Shown here: positions 33,452 through 42,765 of the stretch, in pieces | Layout of the letters: each line of letters begins with the position of its first letter | Position numbering within the stretch: the stretch's first letter is position 1 | Assembly (NCBI GenBank): GCA_041859945.1 | Contig: JBFLGC010000020.1 | Coordinates: forward strand, 1-43,683 | Reading direction: 5' to 3' | DNA: 43,683 nucleotides | Source of the DNA: Tetragenococcus sp041859945 | GTDB taxonomy: Bacteria > Bacillota > Bacilli > Lactobacillales > Enterococcaceae | Made by a program: the position numbers and the translations under genes | Notes under the pieces: generated by a model | The model's database searches: none | Told to the model about the DNA's origin: nothing | Seen by the model: only the letters and a program-made list of their open reading frames with translations

Positions 33452-35167
33452 TCACTCCATTTCAAGATGAATTCTGCCACAAGCGTCGATAACAATTTCA
33501 TTGATACTCTGTATCGTATAATCACCACAGCTTATTTTGTTCCCAAATTTATCATAACAGGTCATGTGAACTTTCCGACCTATCAATTTTTCATTTCTAA
33601 AAATCAATCGCTCGACAATTGTCGCGTTAATTAAATCAATCCCACGTGTCCAAGTGATTAAATCTAAATCAATTACTTTATTTGAACGGTAGCAAGTTAC
33701 AATAGAAAACTCCTCGTTTCCCGCTTGAATACAGTCATAATCGTTTTGAGGATTCATCGGGAAAAAATCCTCTTTATAAAGTATTTCACGATTTTTTTGT
33801 TGATAATGTAACCAAAATAAAATAATTTTCTTTTGATCATCTCTTAGTTGATTTAAATCTACAGATATTTGAATCACTCCATAAAGACAATTTAAAAGGT
33901 GCAAAGCGATTTCGAGCGCTGAAACTGCCGGATGAAACATGATCATATCAGAATGAACGGCTAAGTAAGGACATAATAGCCTTAATTCTGCAATTCCAAT
34001 CCTATTTTGTACAAAGTTTTCGGGGCAATCTTTCACTCGGATCATATTTGCATATTGACAAATAGTTGGACTTATATAATCTTGACGATACTCTATCAGA
34101 AAATCATCATTCTTTGTTAAACAATTTGCAGTAATTTGACCTAATAATCGGGAAACAGCTTCTTCTAAGTTTGCAGTATCCATCGCCTCATTGTGGCAAG
34201 GCTCCTTCTCTATAAAGGAATCAATAAAATCTAGTTTCAATCCATCCACGTGATAACAATCTACTAATGAATCGATTGTTTGTACCAAATACTCACGAAC
34301 TTCTGGAAATCTTGGATCTAAAATTCCTGCCTTTTGAAATTCATCTACATACAATAGTTGATTTTTAAAAGTAGCATAAGCTTGGGTTTTGATGCCAACA
34401 TAAGGAACAGTCAACCACAGCATATATTTGATATCTTCTTTTTGAGCTGTGTCAATATGATTTCTGAAATTTGGGAATTTTCTTTTAGTAACTTGCCATT
34501 CTCCCGCATAAGCATACCGCCTATTTAAATCATCTGTCTGCCAGCCATCATCCACAATGAGCGTTTTTAATCCATAGTCGGCAAAGTTGGGAATCTGTGA
34601 ATTGATTTTTTTCTCAGAAACGGCTTGATGAAAGCTATACCAAGTTGAATAAACTGGATCGAATGCATATTCATTGGTTTTTAAAGGTATGCAACTATTT
34701 ATTTGAGCAATCCAATTTCTTGCTCTTTTGATAGCATCTGAAAAAAATTGAATCTTTTTATCTATTCGCAAGTTGATCCTATCGGTTCCATTGTCTGCCA
34801 AAAATTCAAATTTAAAGACTATTTGTGCTGTTTCTTCAACGACACCCGTTCTTAAAACAACTTTTCTTAAATCTTGATCATGACAAATCGTATATCTATT
34901 ACTACCTTCAGAATCCAAAAGAGTAAAAATAGGCATTGAATAATTTAATTGTGTGAAAAGTTCCTGCTCCCATTCATTAACTAAGTTTAACTTATTTCCT
35001 TTGGCTGGGTGCCAAAAATAGATAACATCGATTAAAGGAATATCAAAAGAAATTTCAGCCTTTTTTTTTCTATCTTTAATAATCAAAGAAATTTGTTCAA
35101 TATCTGAAGTATTCTTAAAATCAACAATCTGGAAATTTTTAAGTAGGCAATTTTTTAATACTGTCAC
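33452..35167 (-). CDS. GH36-like alpha-galactosidase or related clan GH-D enzyme
   Basis: A 571-residue protein similar to clan GH-D enzymes. Landmarks are YSTWYSFHQ, LIVDDGWQTDD (substrate-binding Asp-Asp), WLTVPYVG, and the candidate nucleophile Asp in DGLKLDFIDSF; an Arg-Asp pair in EYRQDYISP follows. It is shorter than classical GH36 alpha-galactosidases of about 730 residues, mainly in the N-terminal beta domain. No signal peptide, so it is cytosolic. The start is GTG directly after the permease stop, with GGGGGAG upstream. Substrate could be an alpha-galactoside, or an alpha-glucoside handed to GH65. Confidence 0.8.
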   Translation of the reverse strand: MTVLKNCLLKNFQIVDFKNTSDIEQISLIIKDRKKKAEISFDIPLIDVIYFWHPAKGNKLNLVNEWEQELFTQLNYSMPIFTLLDSEGSNRYTICHDQDLRKVVLRTGVVEETAQIVFKFEFLADNGTDRINLRIDKKIQFFSDAIKRARNWIAQINSCIPLKTNEYAFDPVYSTWYSFHQAVSEKKINSQIPNFADYGLKTLIVDDGWQTDDLNRRYAYAGEWQVTKRKFPNFRNHIDTAQKEDIKYMLWLTVPYVGIKTQAYATFKNQLLYVDEFQKAGILDPRFPEVREYLVQTIDSLVDCYHVDGLKLDFIDSFIEKEPCHNEAMDTANLEEAVSRLLGQITANCLTKNDDFLIEYRQDYISPTICQYANMIRVKDCPENFVQNRIGIAELRLLCPYLAVHSDMIMFHPAVSALEIALHLLNCLYGVIQISVDLNQLRDDQKKIILFWLHYQQKNREILYKEDFFPMNPQNDYDCIQAGNEEFSIVTCYRSNKVIDLDLITWTRGIDLINATIVERLIFRNEKLIGRKVHMTCYDKFGNKISCGDYTIQSINEIVIDACGRIHLEME

Positions 35168-35992
35168 TTACTTATCTCCCCCTATTTTCATTCCTTGCAT
35201 GAAGTACTTGTTCAATAATATATACATAAATACAATTGGTGTAATAGTCACTACTGCGGCAGCCATCACATAATTCCATTGGGTCGCATGTTGGGTTTGA
35301 AAAGATTGCAACCCCAATGTCAATGTATATTTATCTTGAGAGGTAATGTACAGCAAAGGTTTCATAAAGTCATTCCAAAAACCTAAGAAAACAAAAATAG
35401 CTTGAGTTCCTACTGATGCACGAGCCATTGGCATAACAATTCGGAAAAATATTCCTATACGACTTAAACCATCCATAGACGCGGCTTCTTCTAATTCTTT
35501 AGGAAAAGAAATAAAGAATTGACGCATCATAAAGATATAGGAAAAATTAATAGCCGAGGGAATTATTAAAGCCGAATAGGTATCCAATAAGCCAAATTGT
35601 TTCATAATCAAATAATTGGGAATCAAAAGAATTTGTCCAGGAACCATGATACATACCATAACGATCAAGAATAGCGGTTTTCTTCCAGGAAAACTAAGTC
35701 TTGCTAAAGCATATCCACACATACTATTAAAAATTACATTTAAGATGGTTCCTGCCGTTGCAATAAAAATCGAATTGACGATCCATTTTGGAAAAAGCGG
35801 GTCTTGGGTAAAAATATATTTATAATTATCAAAAGTTGGACTATCAGGTAATAACTTGAGACCATTTCCTACAATCTCACTGTATGGTTTAATAGAAGCT
35901 AAAAATGCCCACAAAAAAGGATACACAGTGACTATGGCATACGAAATTAAAATGATATACAATATAACTCGGTAGATTTTCTTTTTTTTCAT
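35168..35992 (-). CDS. CUT1 sugar ABC transporter permease, MalG type
   Basis: A 274-residue inner permease with six hydrophobic helices and the EAA loop EEAASMDGLSRIGIFFRIVM that docks with the ATPase. The C-terminal MQGMKIGG is typical of MalG-like proteins. AAGGAG precedes the ATG. It is immediately followed by the GH36 gene and lies one base after the other permease gene. No ATPase gene is present; a shared MsmK-type ATPase is needed. Confidence 0.93.
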   Translation of the reverse strand: MKKKKIYRVILYIILISYAIVTVYPFLWAFLASIKPYSEIVGNGLKLLPDSPTFDNYKYIFTQDPLFPKWIVNSIFIATAGTILNVIFNSMCGYALARLSFPGRKPLFLIVMVCIMVPGQILLIPNYLIMKQFGLLDTYSALIIPSAINFSYIFMMRQFFISFPKELEEAASMDGLSRIGIFFRIVMPMARASVGTQAIFVFLGFWNDFMKPLLYITSQDKYTLTLGLQSFQTQHATQWNYVMAAAVVTITPIVFMYILLNKYFMQGMKIGGDK

Positions 35993-35993
35993 T

Positions 35994-36893
35994 TTAAACT
36001 ACTCCTTCCCCAGTGACATCCTCGTTACTAAATCTGCGCAAAATCATGGTAATAATAAAGATGAACAAAGTCAGTAAGACAGCAATTGCTGAGGCATATC
36101 CCATAGTTCCGAATGTCTTAAAAGCATATTGATAAATGATCAATGATAATGTCAATGTCGAATTATTCGGTCCACCAGATCCCCCCGACACCATATAGGT
36201 TTGATCAAATAATTGGAAAGTTGAGGCTAAACCGACCATCAATATATAATTAGTTACGGGGACCAACTGAGGGACAGTTATCTTCGTTAATCGTTGAAAA
36301 GCATTCGCTCCATCGATCTCTGCCGCCTCATACATAGTCTTAGGAATATCTTGTAAACCGGCAAGATATATCGTCATAAAGTTAGGAACAGTCGACCAAA
36401 TATTCATAGCCATGATTGCATATAACACCGTTGAACTTTCATGAAGGAATCCCATGGGCTGATCTATTATGCCTAGTTTGACAAACATTTGACTAAAAGG
36501 TCCATTCACACTAAAAATAAACATAAAAATCATTGTTAACGCAGAACTTGAAGTTAAAGTTGGCAAAAATAATAAAGTTCTAAAACCATTCTGAAACTTA
36601 ATTCCTGAATTAAGCACATAAGCTAATAACAAAGCAATCAATGTTTGAATAGGAACTACGATCACGACATATTTTAAAGTATTTTTTAAAGCAATGATTA
36701 CCCGCGGATCTTTAATAGCATTGGTATAATTTTTTAGACCAATAAAATCAAATGACATATCGCCAATCAAATCAACCTTATTAAAAGATAGGTAAATCGA
36801 AAACAATATAGGTAACAAAGTAAAAGTGATCAGTAGAATGATCGCAGGTAATGAAAAAAATATCCCTTGAATTTTTTCTCCTTTTCCCTTCAT
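35994..36893 (-). CDS. CUT1 sugar ABC transporter permease, MalF type
   Basis: A 299-residue permease with six hydrophobic helices and the EAA loop YEAAEIDGANAFQRLTKITV. The PAIILLITFTLLPILFSIYL N-terminal helix is characteristic. GAGGAGG precedes the ATG. It pairs with the MalG-type permease and the upstream solute-binding protein to form the importer of this operon. Confidence 0.93.
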   Translation of the reverse strand: MKGKGEKIQGIFFSLPAIILLITFTLLPILFSIYLSFNKVDLIGDMSFDFIGLKNYTNAIKDPRVIIALKNTLKYVVIVVPIQTLIALLLAYVLNSGIKFQNGFRTLLFLPTLTSSSALTMIFMFIFSVNGPFSQMFVKLGIIDQPMGFLHESSTVLYAIMAMNIWSTVPNFMTIYLAGLQDIPKTMYEAAEIDGANAFQRLTKITVPQLVPVTNYILMVGLASTFQLFDQTYMVSGGSGGPNNSTLTLSLIIYQYAFKTFGTMGYASAIAVLLTLFIFIITMILRRFSNEDVTGEGVV

Positions 36894-36951
36894 TTAGATC
36901 CTCCTCATTAATGACTTAGGCAATGCAAATGCATTGCCTAAGTAACTATTT

Positions 36952-38235
36952 CTATTTATTATCAATATCTGTATTTGCTGACTCAGTAGCTTCCTTCATA
37001 GCTTCTTCAAGTGTCATATCACCTTTTAAAGCAGAGGTAATCATATTTTCATAACGAGAGGTAATAACTGAAAGATTTGGTCCAGCTTGCCAGGCAGTTG
37101 CATAATCTGCTGCTGTAGTAAAAGGACTCATAATTGGATCTTCAGTAATCTTCATTTCCTCAGTAGCTGATTTTCTGGCAGGTAATACAGAAGCTTCAGT
37201 AGCATAATCAACTACTGCATCATGAGTCAAGAAGTCAATGAGTTGCCAAGATTCATCTTTATATTTAGTATCAGCATTCATGCTATAGGCAACTGTAAAT
37301 GCCATATCTCTCTTTTCTCCATTGATTTTAGGAATCTCCATCGTTGCCCAATTAAGGTCTGGAAAATTTGTATTCAAGTGAGAAACCATCCATGTCCCTT
37401 CATCGCTTATTACCGCTCCACCACGGCCAAATGTATCACCAGCCCAACCATCTCCTAAATCTTCAGCACTTCTAATCAAACCTTTTTGATACAAATCAAC
37501 AAGCGGTTGTATCCCCTCAATTACTTTAGGATCATCCAAATTTGATTTCCCATCATCGGTCACAATTTTTCCACCCGTTGATTCAGCCATATACATTTGA
37601 CGTGCTAAAAGTGGTGCAAATACCATTGGTTGAACATCTGGTAGCTTTTCTTGTAAAGTTGTTAAAAAAGCTTCCATGTCTTCATAATTCTCAGGAATAT
37701 CTTCTACTGTCAAGCCTGCTTCCTTCAGTAGATCTTCGTTGTAATAAAATCCTAGAGTTGAATAGTCTTTAGGGACCCCATATTGCTTACCATCTTCCCC
37801 CGTAAAAGCGCCATAAATCGGCTCAAAGAAGTCATCCACATCAAAATTATCTTGTTTGGCAATATAGTCATCTAAAGGTGCTAAAACTCCTTGTTCATTG
37901 AGTCCCGGGAAAGCTGAAGCATCTACATAGAATATATCAGGTGCAGTGCCACCAACTAAATCAGTCATCAACTGTGTTTCATAATCGTTGTAAACTTTTT
38001 CTTTGATATTTATTCCGGTTTTGTCCGTAAATTTCTGGAAGGCCTTTTTTCTGGCAGAATCTTCATTAGTTGAATCCCCTTTCCAAAATCCAACTGTTAA
38101 AGTGATGTTATCTTTATCACCACTAGCACCTCCGCTGCTGTCAGTACCATCATTGCTTTTGCCGCATCCAGAAAGCCCTAACATACTTAGTGATACCAAA
38201 GAAATACTAATAACTTTCTTCAAATCAATTTTCAT
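36952..38235 (-). CDS. sugar ABC transporter solute-binding lipoprotein
   Basis: Extracellular substrate-binding lipoprotein of about 427 residues. The signal sequence ends in the lipobox LSGC, followed by a Ser/Gly/Asp-rich tether, then a family 1 sugar-binding fold (TGINIKEKVYNDYETQLMTD, GTAPDIFYVDASAFPGLNEQ, GDGWAGDTFGRGGAVISDEG). Three ATGs (38244, 38241, 38235) lie close together; 38235 is chosen for the spacing from the GAGG at 38245-38248. It is first gene of the operon, directly under the palindromic operator promoter. Confidence 0.92.
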   Translation of the reverse strand: MKIDLKKVISISLVSLSMLGLSGCGKSNDGTDSSGGASGDKDNITLTVGFWKGDSTNEDSARKKAFQKFTDKTGINIKEKVYNDYETQLMTDLVGGTAPDIFYVDASAFPGLNEQGVLAPLDDYIAKQDNFDVDDFFEPIYGAFTGEDGKQYGVPKDYSTLGFYYNEDLLKEAGLTVEDIPENYEDMEAFLTTLQEKLPDVQPMVFAPLLARQMYMAESTGGKIVTDDGKSNLDDPKVIEGIQPLVDLYQKGLIRSAEDLGDGWAGDTFGRGGAVISDEGTWMVSHLNTNFPDLNWATMEIPKINGEKRDMAFTVAYSMNADTKYKDESWQLIDFLTHDAVVDYATEASVLPARKSATEEMKITEDPIMSPFTTAADYATAWQAGPNLSVITSRYENMITSALKGDMTLEEAMKEATESANTDIDNK

Positions 38236-38283
38236 CCTCATCATCCTCTACTTTCTTTTTTAGAAACCGTTTCCTTACAAAAA

Positions 38284-38312
38284 TAGTATAATCCGAAACG
38301 TTTCGGATGTCA
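38284..38312 (-). promoter_or_regulatory. consensus promoter with LacI-type operator in its spacer
   Basis: Minus-strand -35 TTGACA (38307-38312), a 17-base spacer and -10 TATACT (38284-38289). The spacer is filled by the perfect palindrome ATCCGAAACGTTTCGGAT (38290-38307). Occupation by the LacI-type protein of the same operon would block RNA polymerase. The sequence has the central CG and half-site form of LacI/GalR operators; global CcpA binding is also conceivable. Confidence 0.85.
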
Positions 38313-38364
38313 ACAGTCAGGTTGAAATATTTTTTGCATATTCTACTATTTATTCTCTTACAAA

Positions 38365-38414
38365 AAATAGCTTATTTACTAGTCAAACAATTACCAACTA
38401 GCGAATAAGCTATT
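38365..38414 (-). terminator. terminator of the GH172 operon
   Basis: AATAGCTTATT (38366-38376) and AATAAGCTATT (38404-38414) pair perfectly, with inner CTAGT/ACTAG pairing; on the minus strand TTTTTTG follows. It separates the GH172 operon from the next operon's promoter. Confidence 0.85.
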
Positions 38415-38467
38415 CTATATAGTTACATAATCAAAACCGTTTGACGCCGATTCAATAAAATAGAACT

Positions 38468-39529
38468 TTAAATCAACTCGTAATCTTCAAAGTTTAATAC
38501 TCTTGATAAAGCGTTACTCGGCTTTTCTTGATACCATAACGCTAATGAACAGACATCATCTTTTAAGGGTAAATATCGTTCTTCACTTCTCCAGCCTAAT
38601 GGTTGAATGGTCACAGAAATATCTTTTTTAAAACAAATGGGATCCAGTATATGCCATCGATATAAATTAAAACGAGGTTGTTGGAAAAAGTCATTTTTAC
38701 TTAGATCAACTTTTTGCATACCAGAAAAAGCTGTACTATAATTCTGATATTTAGCATTTTCATGATCACTACACCAAGCCCAAGCACCTCCAAAATAATC
38801 TTCTGTTCCTGTGCCATTTATGGTTGGAAACTTGTCATCTCCATCTAAATAAAACTTTAATTCTCCTTCTACCCATACACCGCTACTATTGGGTTGCCAT
38901 CCCATAAAGGTCCCTACATAATTGCCTCTACCTTCAAGATGTGGAAGAATAACATGCTCTTCCATTGGTATAGTAGGGTTGCTACGATTCCAATATCCGG
39001 AAAAATAAAGGATATCTCTCTCATTATTACAAAAACAATAATCGATTTGATAAAAGAAAGGAAACTCTAAATCACCCAAAACCTCGATTTCTATCTTTGC
39101 TTGCTTTAAAAAGGGCATCTCCCAGTAGCAATTCAAACCTCCAGAAGGATTGACTGCAATTGGAATAGAATTGGTATTACAAGAAGAACACCAAGCATTA
39201 CTAAAAAAATCCCCAATAGGCGTAATTAAAGCTGGCTCTTCCGTATTTTCCCAATAAAACTTCAATAAGATGTTACGCCAATATTTAGGTTCACAAGTCA
39301 TCCAAATATGTTGTATTTTGCCGCTGCCCTTTACATCAGCAAGTGTATAGATCCCACTTCCTTGAATTAAAAGATACGGATTTATTTTCCAAGGTTTTGA
39401 AAGTTCTCGAGCATTATATGCATTTACGCCAATGGTACTCCGACTACCACCTCCTTTTTCTCCAGTTTTATTTTCCGCTGTTATCGAACGGGTTTCCTCT
39501 TCTAAGAAATGCGAAATTCGACTTAACAA
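38468..39529 (-). CDS. GH172 (DUF2961) glycoside hydrolase
   Basis: A 353-residue member of the DUF2961 family, now GH172, whose characterised members act on alpha-D-fructofuranosides (difructose anhydride, inulobiose) or alpha-D-arabinofuranosides. Landmarks are SRSITAENKTGEKGGG-type N-terminus, GSGKIQHIWMT, and NGTGTEDYFGGAW containing the conserved Glu. No signal peptide, so it acts on imported substrate. The start is TTG with TTGGAG upstream; an ATG is lacking near the conserved N-terminus. It is last gene of the second ABC operon. Confidence 0.85.
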   Translation of the reverse strand: MLSRISHFLEEETRSITAENKTGEKGGGSRSTIGVNAYNARELSKPWKINPYLLIQGSGIYTLADVKGSGKIQHIWMTCEPKYWRNILLKFYWENTEEPALITPIGDFFSNAWCSSCNTNSIPIAVNPSGGLNCYWEMPFLKQAKIEIEVLGDLEFPFFYQIDYCFCNNERDILYFSGYWNRSNPTIPMEEHVILPHLEGRGNYVGTFMGWQPNSSGVWVEGELKFYLDGDDKFPTINGTGTEDYFGGAWAWCSDHENAKYQNYSTAFSGMQKVDLSKNDFFQQPRFNLYRWHILDPICFKKDISVTIQPLGWRSEERYLPLKDDVCSLALWYQEKPSNALSRVLNFEDYELI

Positions 39530-39546
39530 TCGATCAACTCCAAAGT

Positions 39547-40371
39547 TTATTTGACGGCTCCTTGAGAAACGCCATTGATAATATGTTTTTGCATAAAGAA
39601 ATAAAAGATAATAATTGGAAGCAGTGCTAACGCAAGTCCAGCCAACGCTAAATTCCAGTCTCTTGCATATTCTCCAAAGAAAAAATACATTTTTAGTGGG
39701 ATCGTCCGTGTGTCCGGAGCATTGACTACCAAAGATGGTAACAAATAATCATTCCATAAACCTAAAGCATTCAAAACAGCAACAGTTATTGTCGTGGATT
39801 TTAGTTGTGGAAAAATTACTTTAAAAAAGATTTGAAAACGATTGGCTCCGTCAATTAGAGCTGCTTCATCTAATGCCTTAGGAATAGATTTTAATGCTCC
39901 ATGATACAGAAAAATTGATAGACTAGTTCCAAATCCAAAGTTCATAAAAACAAGTCCAAATCGATTTAAAAGCTCAGCATGTCCAAACAAAGAAACCAAA
40001 GGAATCATTACAGCTTGAAAAGGAACTAACATAGCTGCCACGAAAAGCATGAAAATAGTGGTACTTTTTTTTGAAGAATTTCGTTCTAATGCATAAGCAG
40101 CCAAGCTAGAAAATAAAATGATTATTAATACACTAGAAACAGTGATCAGTAAAGAATTCGTCAAAGTTTTTATAAATTCTAGCTCGCGAAACGCTTCGGG
40201 ATAATTAGCAAACGTTATATTCTTTGGAATTCCTAAGGGATTTTCAAAAATTTCTCTTTTTTCCTTTAAAGAATTTGTGATAATCAAGTAAAATGGGAAC
40301 ATCCAAATTAGAGCAAGTAGGAACCCGATGATTTGTTTTGAATGTGATCCTCTTCTTTTCTTTTTTTTCAT
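39547..40371 (-). CDS. CUT1 sugar ABC transporter permease, MalG type
   Basis: A 274-residue permease with six helices and the EAA loop LDEAALIDGANRFQIFFKVI. The C-terminal INGVSQGAVK is typical of the family. It starts by overlapping the stop of the other permease gene (TGATG) and uses a GGAGG inside that gene. It is 17 bases upstream of GH172. No ATPase in the operon. Confidence 0.93.
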   Translation of the reverse strand: MKKKKRRGSHSKQIIGFLLALIWMFPFYLIITNSLKEKREIFENPLGIPKNITFANYPEAFRELEFIKTLTNSLLITVSSVLIIILFSSLAAYALERNSSKKSTTIFMLFVAAMLVPFQAVMIPLVSLFGHAELLNRFGLVFMNFGFGTSLSIFLYHGALKSIPKALDEAALIDGANRFQIFFKVIFPQLKSTTITVAVLNALGLWNDYLLPSLVVNAPDTRTIPLKMYFFFGEYARDWNLALAGLALALLPIIIFYFFMQKHIINGVSQGAVK

Positions 40372-41261
40372 CAGACTTCGACCTCCTTACGTTTAGTGAA
40401 ATAAACCTGAGTCAAGGAAATAATTCCTACAATAACAAAAAAGACAACGGCCTTGGCTTGCGCATACCCATTTTTATTTTCTTTAAACGCAGTATTAAAA
40501 ATATTCATCGCTAACATTTGCGTCGAATTATGGGGACCTCCGTTGGTTAAAGATAAGTTTTGATCATATAATTTAAAGCACGACGATAACGTCATAAATA
40601 AGCTTACTGTGAATCCAGGCATTATCAAAGGCATCTTAATATACAAAAATTGTTGAAGAGAATTTGCGCCATCCAAGGCGCTGGACTCTATTAATGTTTG
40701 ATCCACATTTTGTAAATAGGCTAAATAAATGACCATCACATATCCACCCATTTGCCAACAGGTGACGATTACAATTGCCCAGAATCCAGTTGTCGGGGTG
40801 GATAACCACCCTGACAAAACTGGTATGTCAAACCGATTACTAATCATAGTAAAAGCATTAGTAAAAATAAATTGCCAAATAAAGCCTAAAATCAATCCTC
40901 CAACTAGATTTGGCATGAAAAAGATAGTACGTAACAAAGATGAACCATGAAACTTACCATCAACTAATAAAGCTAGACCTAGTCCGATCGCGTTGATTAA
41001 AATAATAGTGACAAAAGAAAATTTAAAAGTGAACCACAGGGCACTAATAAAATTCTCATCGTGAAATAATTTTTCGTAGTTAGCTAATCCTATCCATTGT
41101 CCTATTGCTACTCCGTCCCAATCCGTCATAGAATAATACAGACCCATAATAAAGGGAACGATTACGACACATGTCAAGGCAAAAAGCACAGGGAAAACAA
41201 ATATGGCAAACCAGTGACGATTCAAAATGCTTCCCTTTACGTGTTTCGTTTTTTTCTTCAT
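40371..41261 (-). CDS. CUT1 sugar ABC transporter permease, MalF type
   Basis: A 296-residue permease with six helices and the EAA-like loop IESSALDGANSLQQFLYIKM; the first position of the motif is altered (ESSALDG instead of EAAxxDG). WQMGGYVMVIYLAYLQNV precedes it. The ATG overlaps the stop of the binding-protein gene by 4 bases (ATGA), so translation is coupled. Confidence 0.92.
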   Translation of the reverse strand: MKKKTKHVKGSILNRHWFAIFVFPVLFALTCVVIVPFIMGLYYSMTDWDGVAIGQWIGLANYEKLFHDENFISALWFTFKFSFVTIILINAIGLGLALLVDGKFHGSSLLRTIFFMPNLVGGLILGFIWQFIFTNAFTMISNRFDIPVLSGWLSTPTTGFWAIVIVTCWQMGGYVMVIYLAYLQNVDQTLIESSALDGANSLQQFLYIKMPLIMPGFTVSLFMTLSSCFKLYDQNLSLTNGGPHNSTQMLAMNIFNTAFKENKNGYAQAKAVVFFVIVGIISLTQVYFTKRKEVEV

Positions 41262-42559
41262 TCAGCTCGCTCCTCTTTCCAAGCTTTTTCAGATTTTTCA
41301 ATGACAGATTTCCAGTCACTTTCACCGCCCAAATATCGTTGTATTTCTGCAGCAGCAGTCGTATCATTCCAACCATTTGGAAAACCAGAGAATACCCAAG
41401 AAGTAGCCTTGCCTTCAGAAAAATACTTATAAACATCTTGCGAAACAGGATCCGCTATCTTATCTACATCATATCCCTCGTAGGCAGGTATATAATTAAA
41501 GTCACTTAAAATCATTTCTTTCCCTTCATCAGATGTATAATACCAATCCAAGAAAGTCTTGGCTGCTTTAATTTCTTCATCCGAAGCTTTACTATTAACT
41601 GCCCAGTAGTTCGGAACTCCAACTGAGATAGAACCTTCTGCCACACCATCGACAGGCAATGGTAGCATACCAATCTTTTCATCAGCGAATTCCTGGTCAA
41701 TAGCGCTTATAGCAGTGTATGCCCAATTTCCCTGTTGAATCATAGCTACTTTTCCTAAAGAAAATAATTGTTCAACTTGTTGAGAAAAATCGACACTATT
41801 AATCGGTTGAACACTATATTTATTTAAAATATCCAAATAGTGTTTTAACTGATCTCCATATTTGAAATTAACTTCTTTCGCCTCATAAGCTGTCAAAAGA
41901 TTATTATCAAATTCTGGAGCTAAAAAAGCGCTCAAGGTATGTTGAATAATCCAAGCATCTTTTGCCCCAAAAGCCATTGCTGCTTCAATTCCCAGTTCAT
42001 CTTTCTTGCTATCGATTGTTTTAGCTGCTTCTTCTAAATCGTCTAAAGTTTGAATAGAATCCGGATCGACACCCGCTTTTTCGAAAATCTCTTTATTATA
42101 GATTGTGCCATTCCCTTCAATATTATAAGGGATGCCTAAAACTTTACCGTCAATCGTAACACCATCTAGCGTTCCTTCCATCGCTAGATCAGCTGCCTTC
42201 ATCTCACTTAAATCAGTTAGACGATCTCCCCAAGTTTCAAGATCATTAGGTCCAGCAATATTAAAAATCGTTGGTTCTGTTCCGGAAGACACCATAGATT
42301 TCAAAGTTGTAGCATAGTCACTGGTTCCACCTGTACTTTGCAATTTTAGTTCAATTTCAGGATGTATTTTATTGAACTCTGTAAAAGCCTGTTCAAATTG
42401 TTTTTGAAATTCTATTTTTGACTGAAAAATATTTACAGTGACCTTCTTATCGACTGCTGTTTCACTTTCTTGTGTTTCTCCAGCGTTTCCACATCCTGTC
42501 AGTAATAAAGAAAACAAACCGAATGCTAATAAGCCTTTACTCCAATCTTTTAATCTCAT
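41258..42559 (-). CDS. sugar ABC transporter solute-binding lipoprotein
   Basis: A 433-residue extracellular lipoprotein with signal sequence and lipobox LLTGC (Cys about 23), followed by a family 1 solute-binding fold (FNKIHPEIELKLQSTGGTSD, LGIPYNIEGNGTIYNKEIFE, GKVAMIQQGNWAY). AAGGGAG precedes the ATG. First gene of an operon with two permeases and GH172. Low similarity to the other binding protein in the window suggests a different sugar. Confidence 0.92.
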   Translation of the reverse strand: MRLKDWSKGLLAFGLFSLLLTGCGNAGETQESETAVDKKVTVNIFQSKIEFQKQFEQAFTEFNKIHPEIELKLQSTGGTSDYATTLKSMVSSGTEPTIFNIAGPNDLETWGDRLTDLSEMKAADLAMEGTLDGVTIDGKVLGIPYNIEGNGTIYNKEIFEKAGVDPDSIQTLDDLEEAAKTIDSKKDELGIEAAMAFGAKDAWIIQHTLSAFLAPEFDNNLLTAYEAKEVNFKYGDQLKHYLDILNKYSVQPINSVDFSQQVEQLFSLGKVAMIQQGNWAYTAISAIDQEFADEKIGMLPLPVDGVAEGSISVGVPNYWAVNSKASDEEIKAAKTFLDWYYTSDEGKEMILSDFNYIPAYEGYDVDKIADPVSQDVYKYFSEGKATSWVFSGFPNGWNDTTAAAEIQRYLGGESDWKSVIEKSEKAWKEERAE

Positions 42560-42592
42560 TTAAAGTTCTCCCTTCATAAAAACAATTAGTGA

Positions 42593-42611
42593 TTTGTTAA
42601 CCGGTTACAAA
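42593..42611. promoter_or_regulatory. near-palindromic operator candidate before the GH172 operon
   Basis: TTTGTTAACCGGTTACAAA is a near-perfect dyad centred on AACCGGTT, 34-52 bases upstream of the binding-protein start. It could be a LacI/GalR-type or catabolite site; it has one base too many for the usual cre consensus. The promoter elements around it are not clear. Confidence 0.5.
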
Positions 42612-42699
42612 TATATCATAACAAAAATCTATATATCTTATACCCGTATTACCTTTGAGAAATTCTCAAATAATGACCTCATCATTTTCAACAGATTTC

Positions 42700-42750
42700 A
42701 GAAAAAGATGTGGAAATCTTCTCTGCCTCAGGAGTTCCACATCTTTTTCT
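42700..42750. terminator. strong terminator after the AraC gene
   Basis: AGAAAAAGATGTGGAA (42700-42715) and TTCCACATCTTTTTCT (42735-42750) form a perfect 16-bp stem with T-rich ends on both strands. It lies 16 bases past the AraC stop and isolates that gene from the ABC operon. Confidence 0.88.
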
Positions 42751-42765
42751 CGTTCAAATTATATC

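Noticed and set aside
42593..42611. Catabolite (cre) site before the GH172 operon
   Set aside because: The dyad has one extra base relative to the cre consensus and a different centre (CCGG); left as an unassigned operator candidate.
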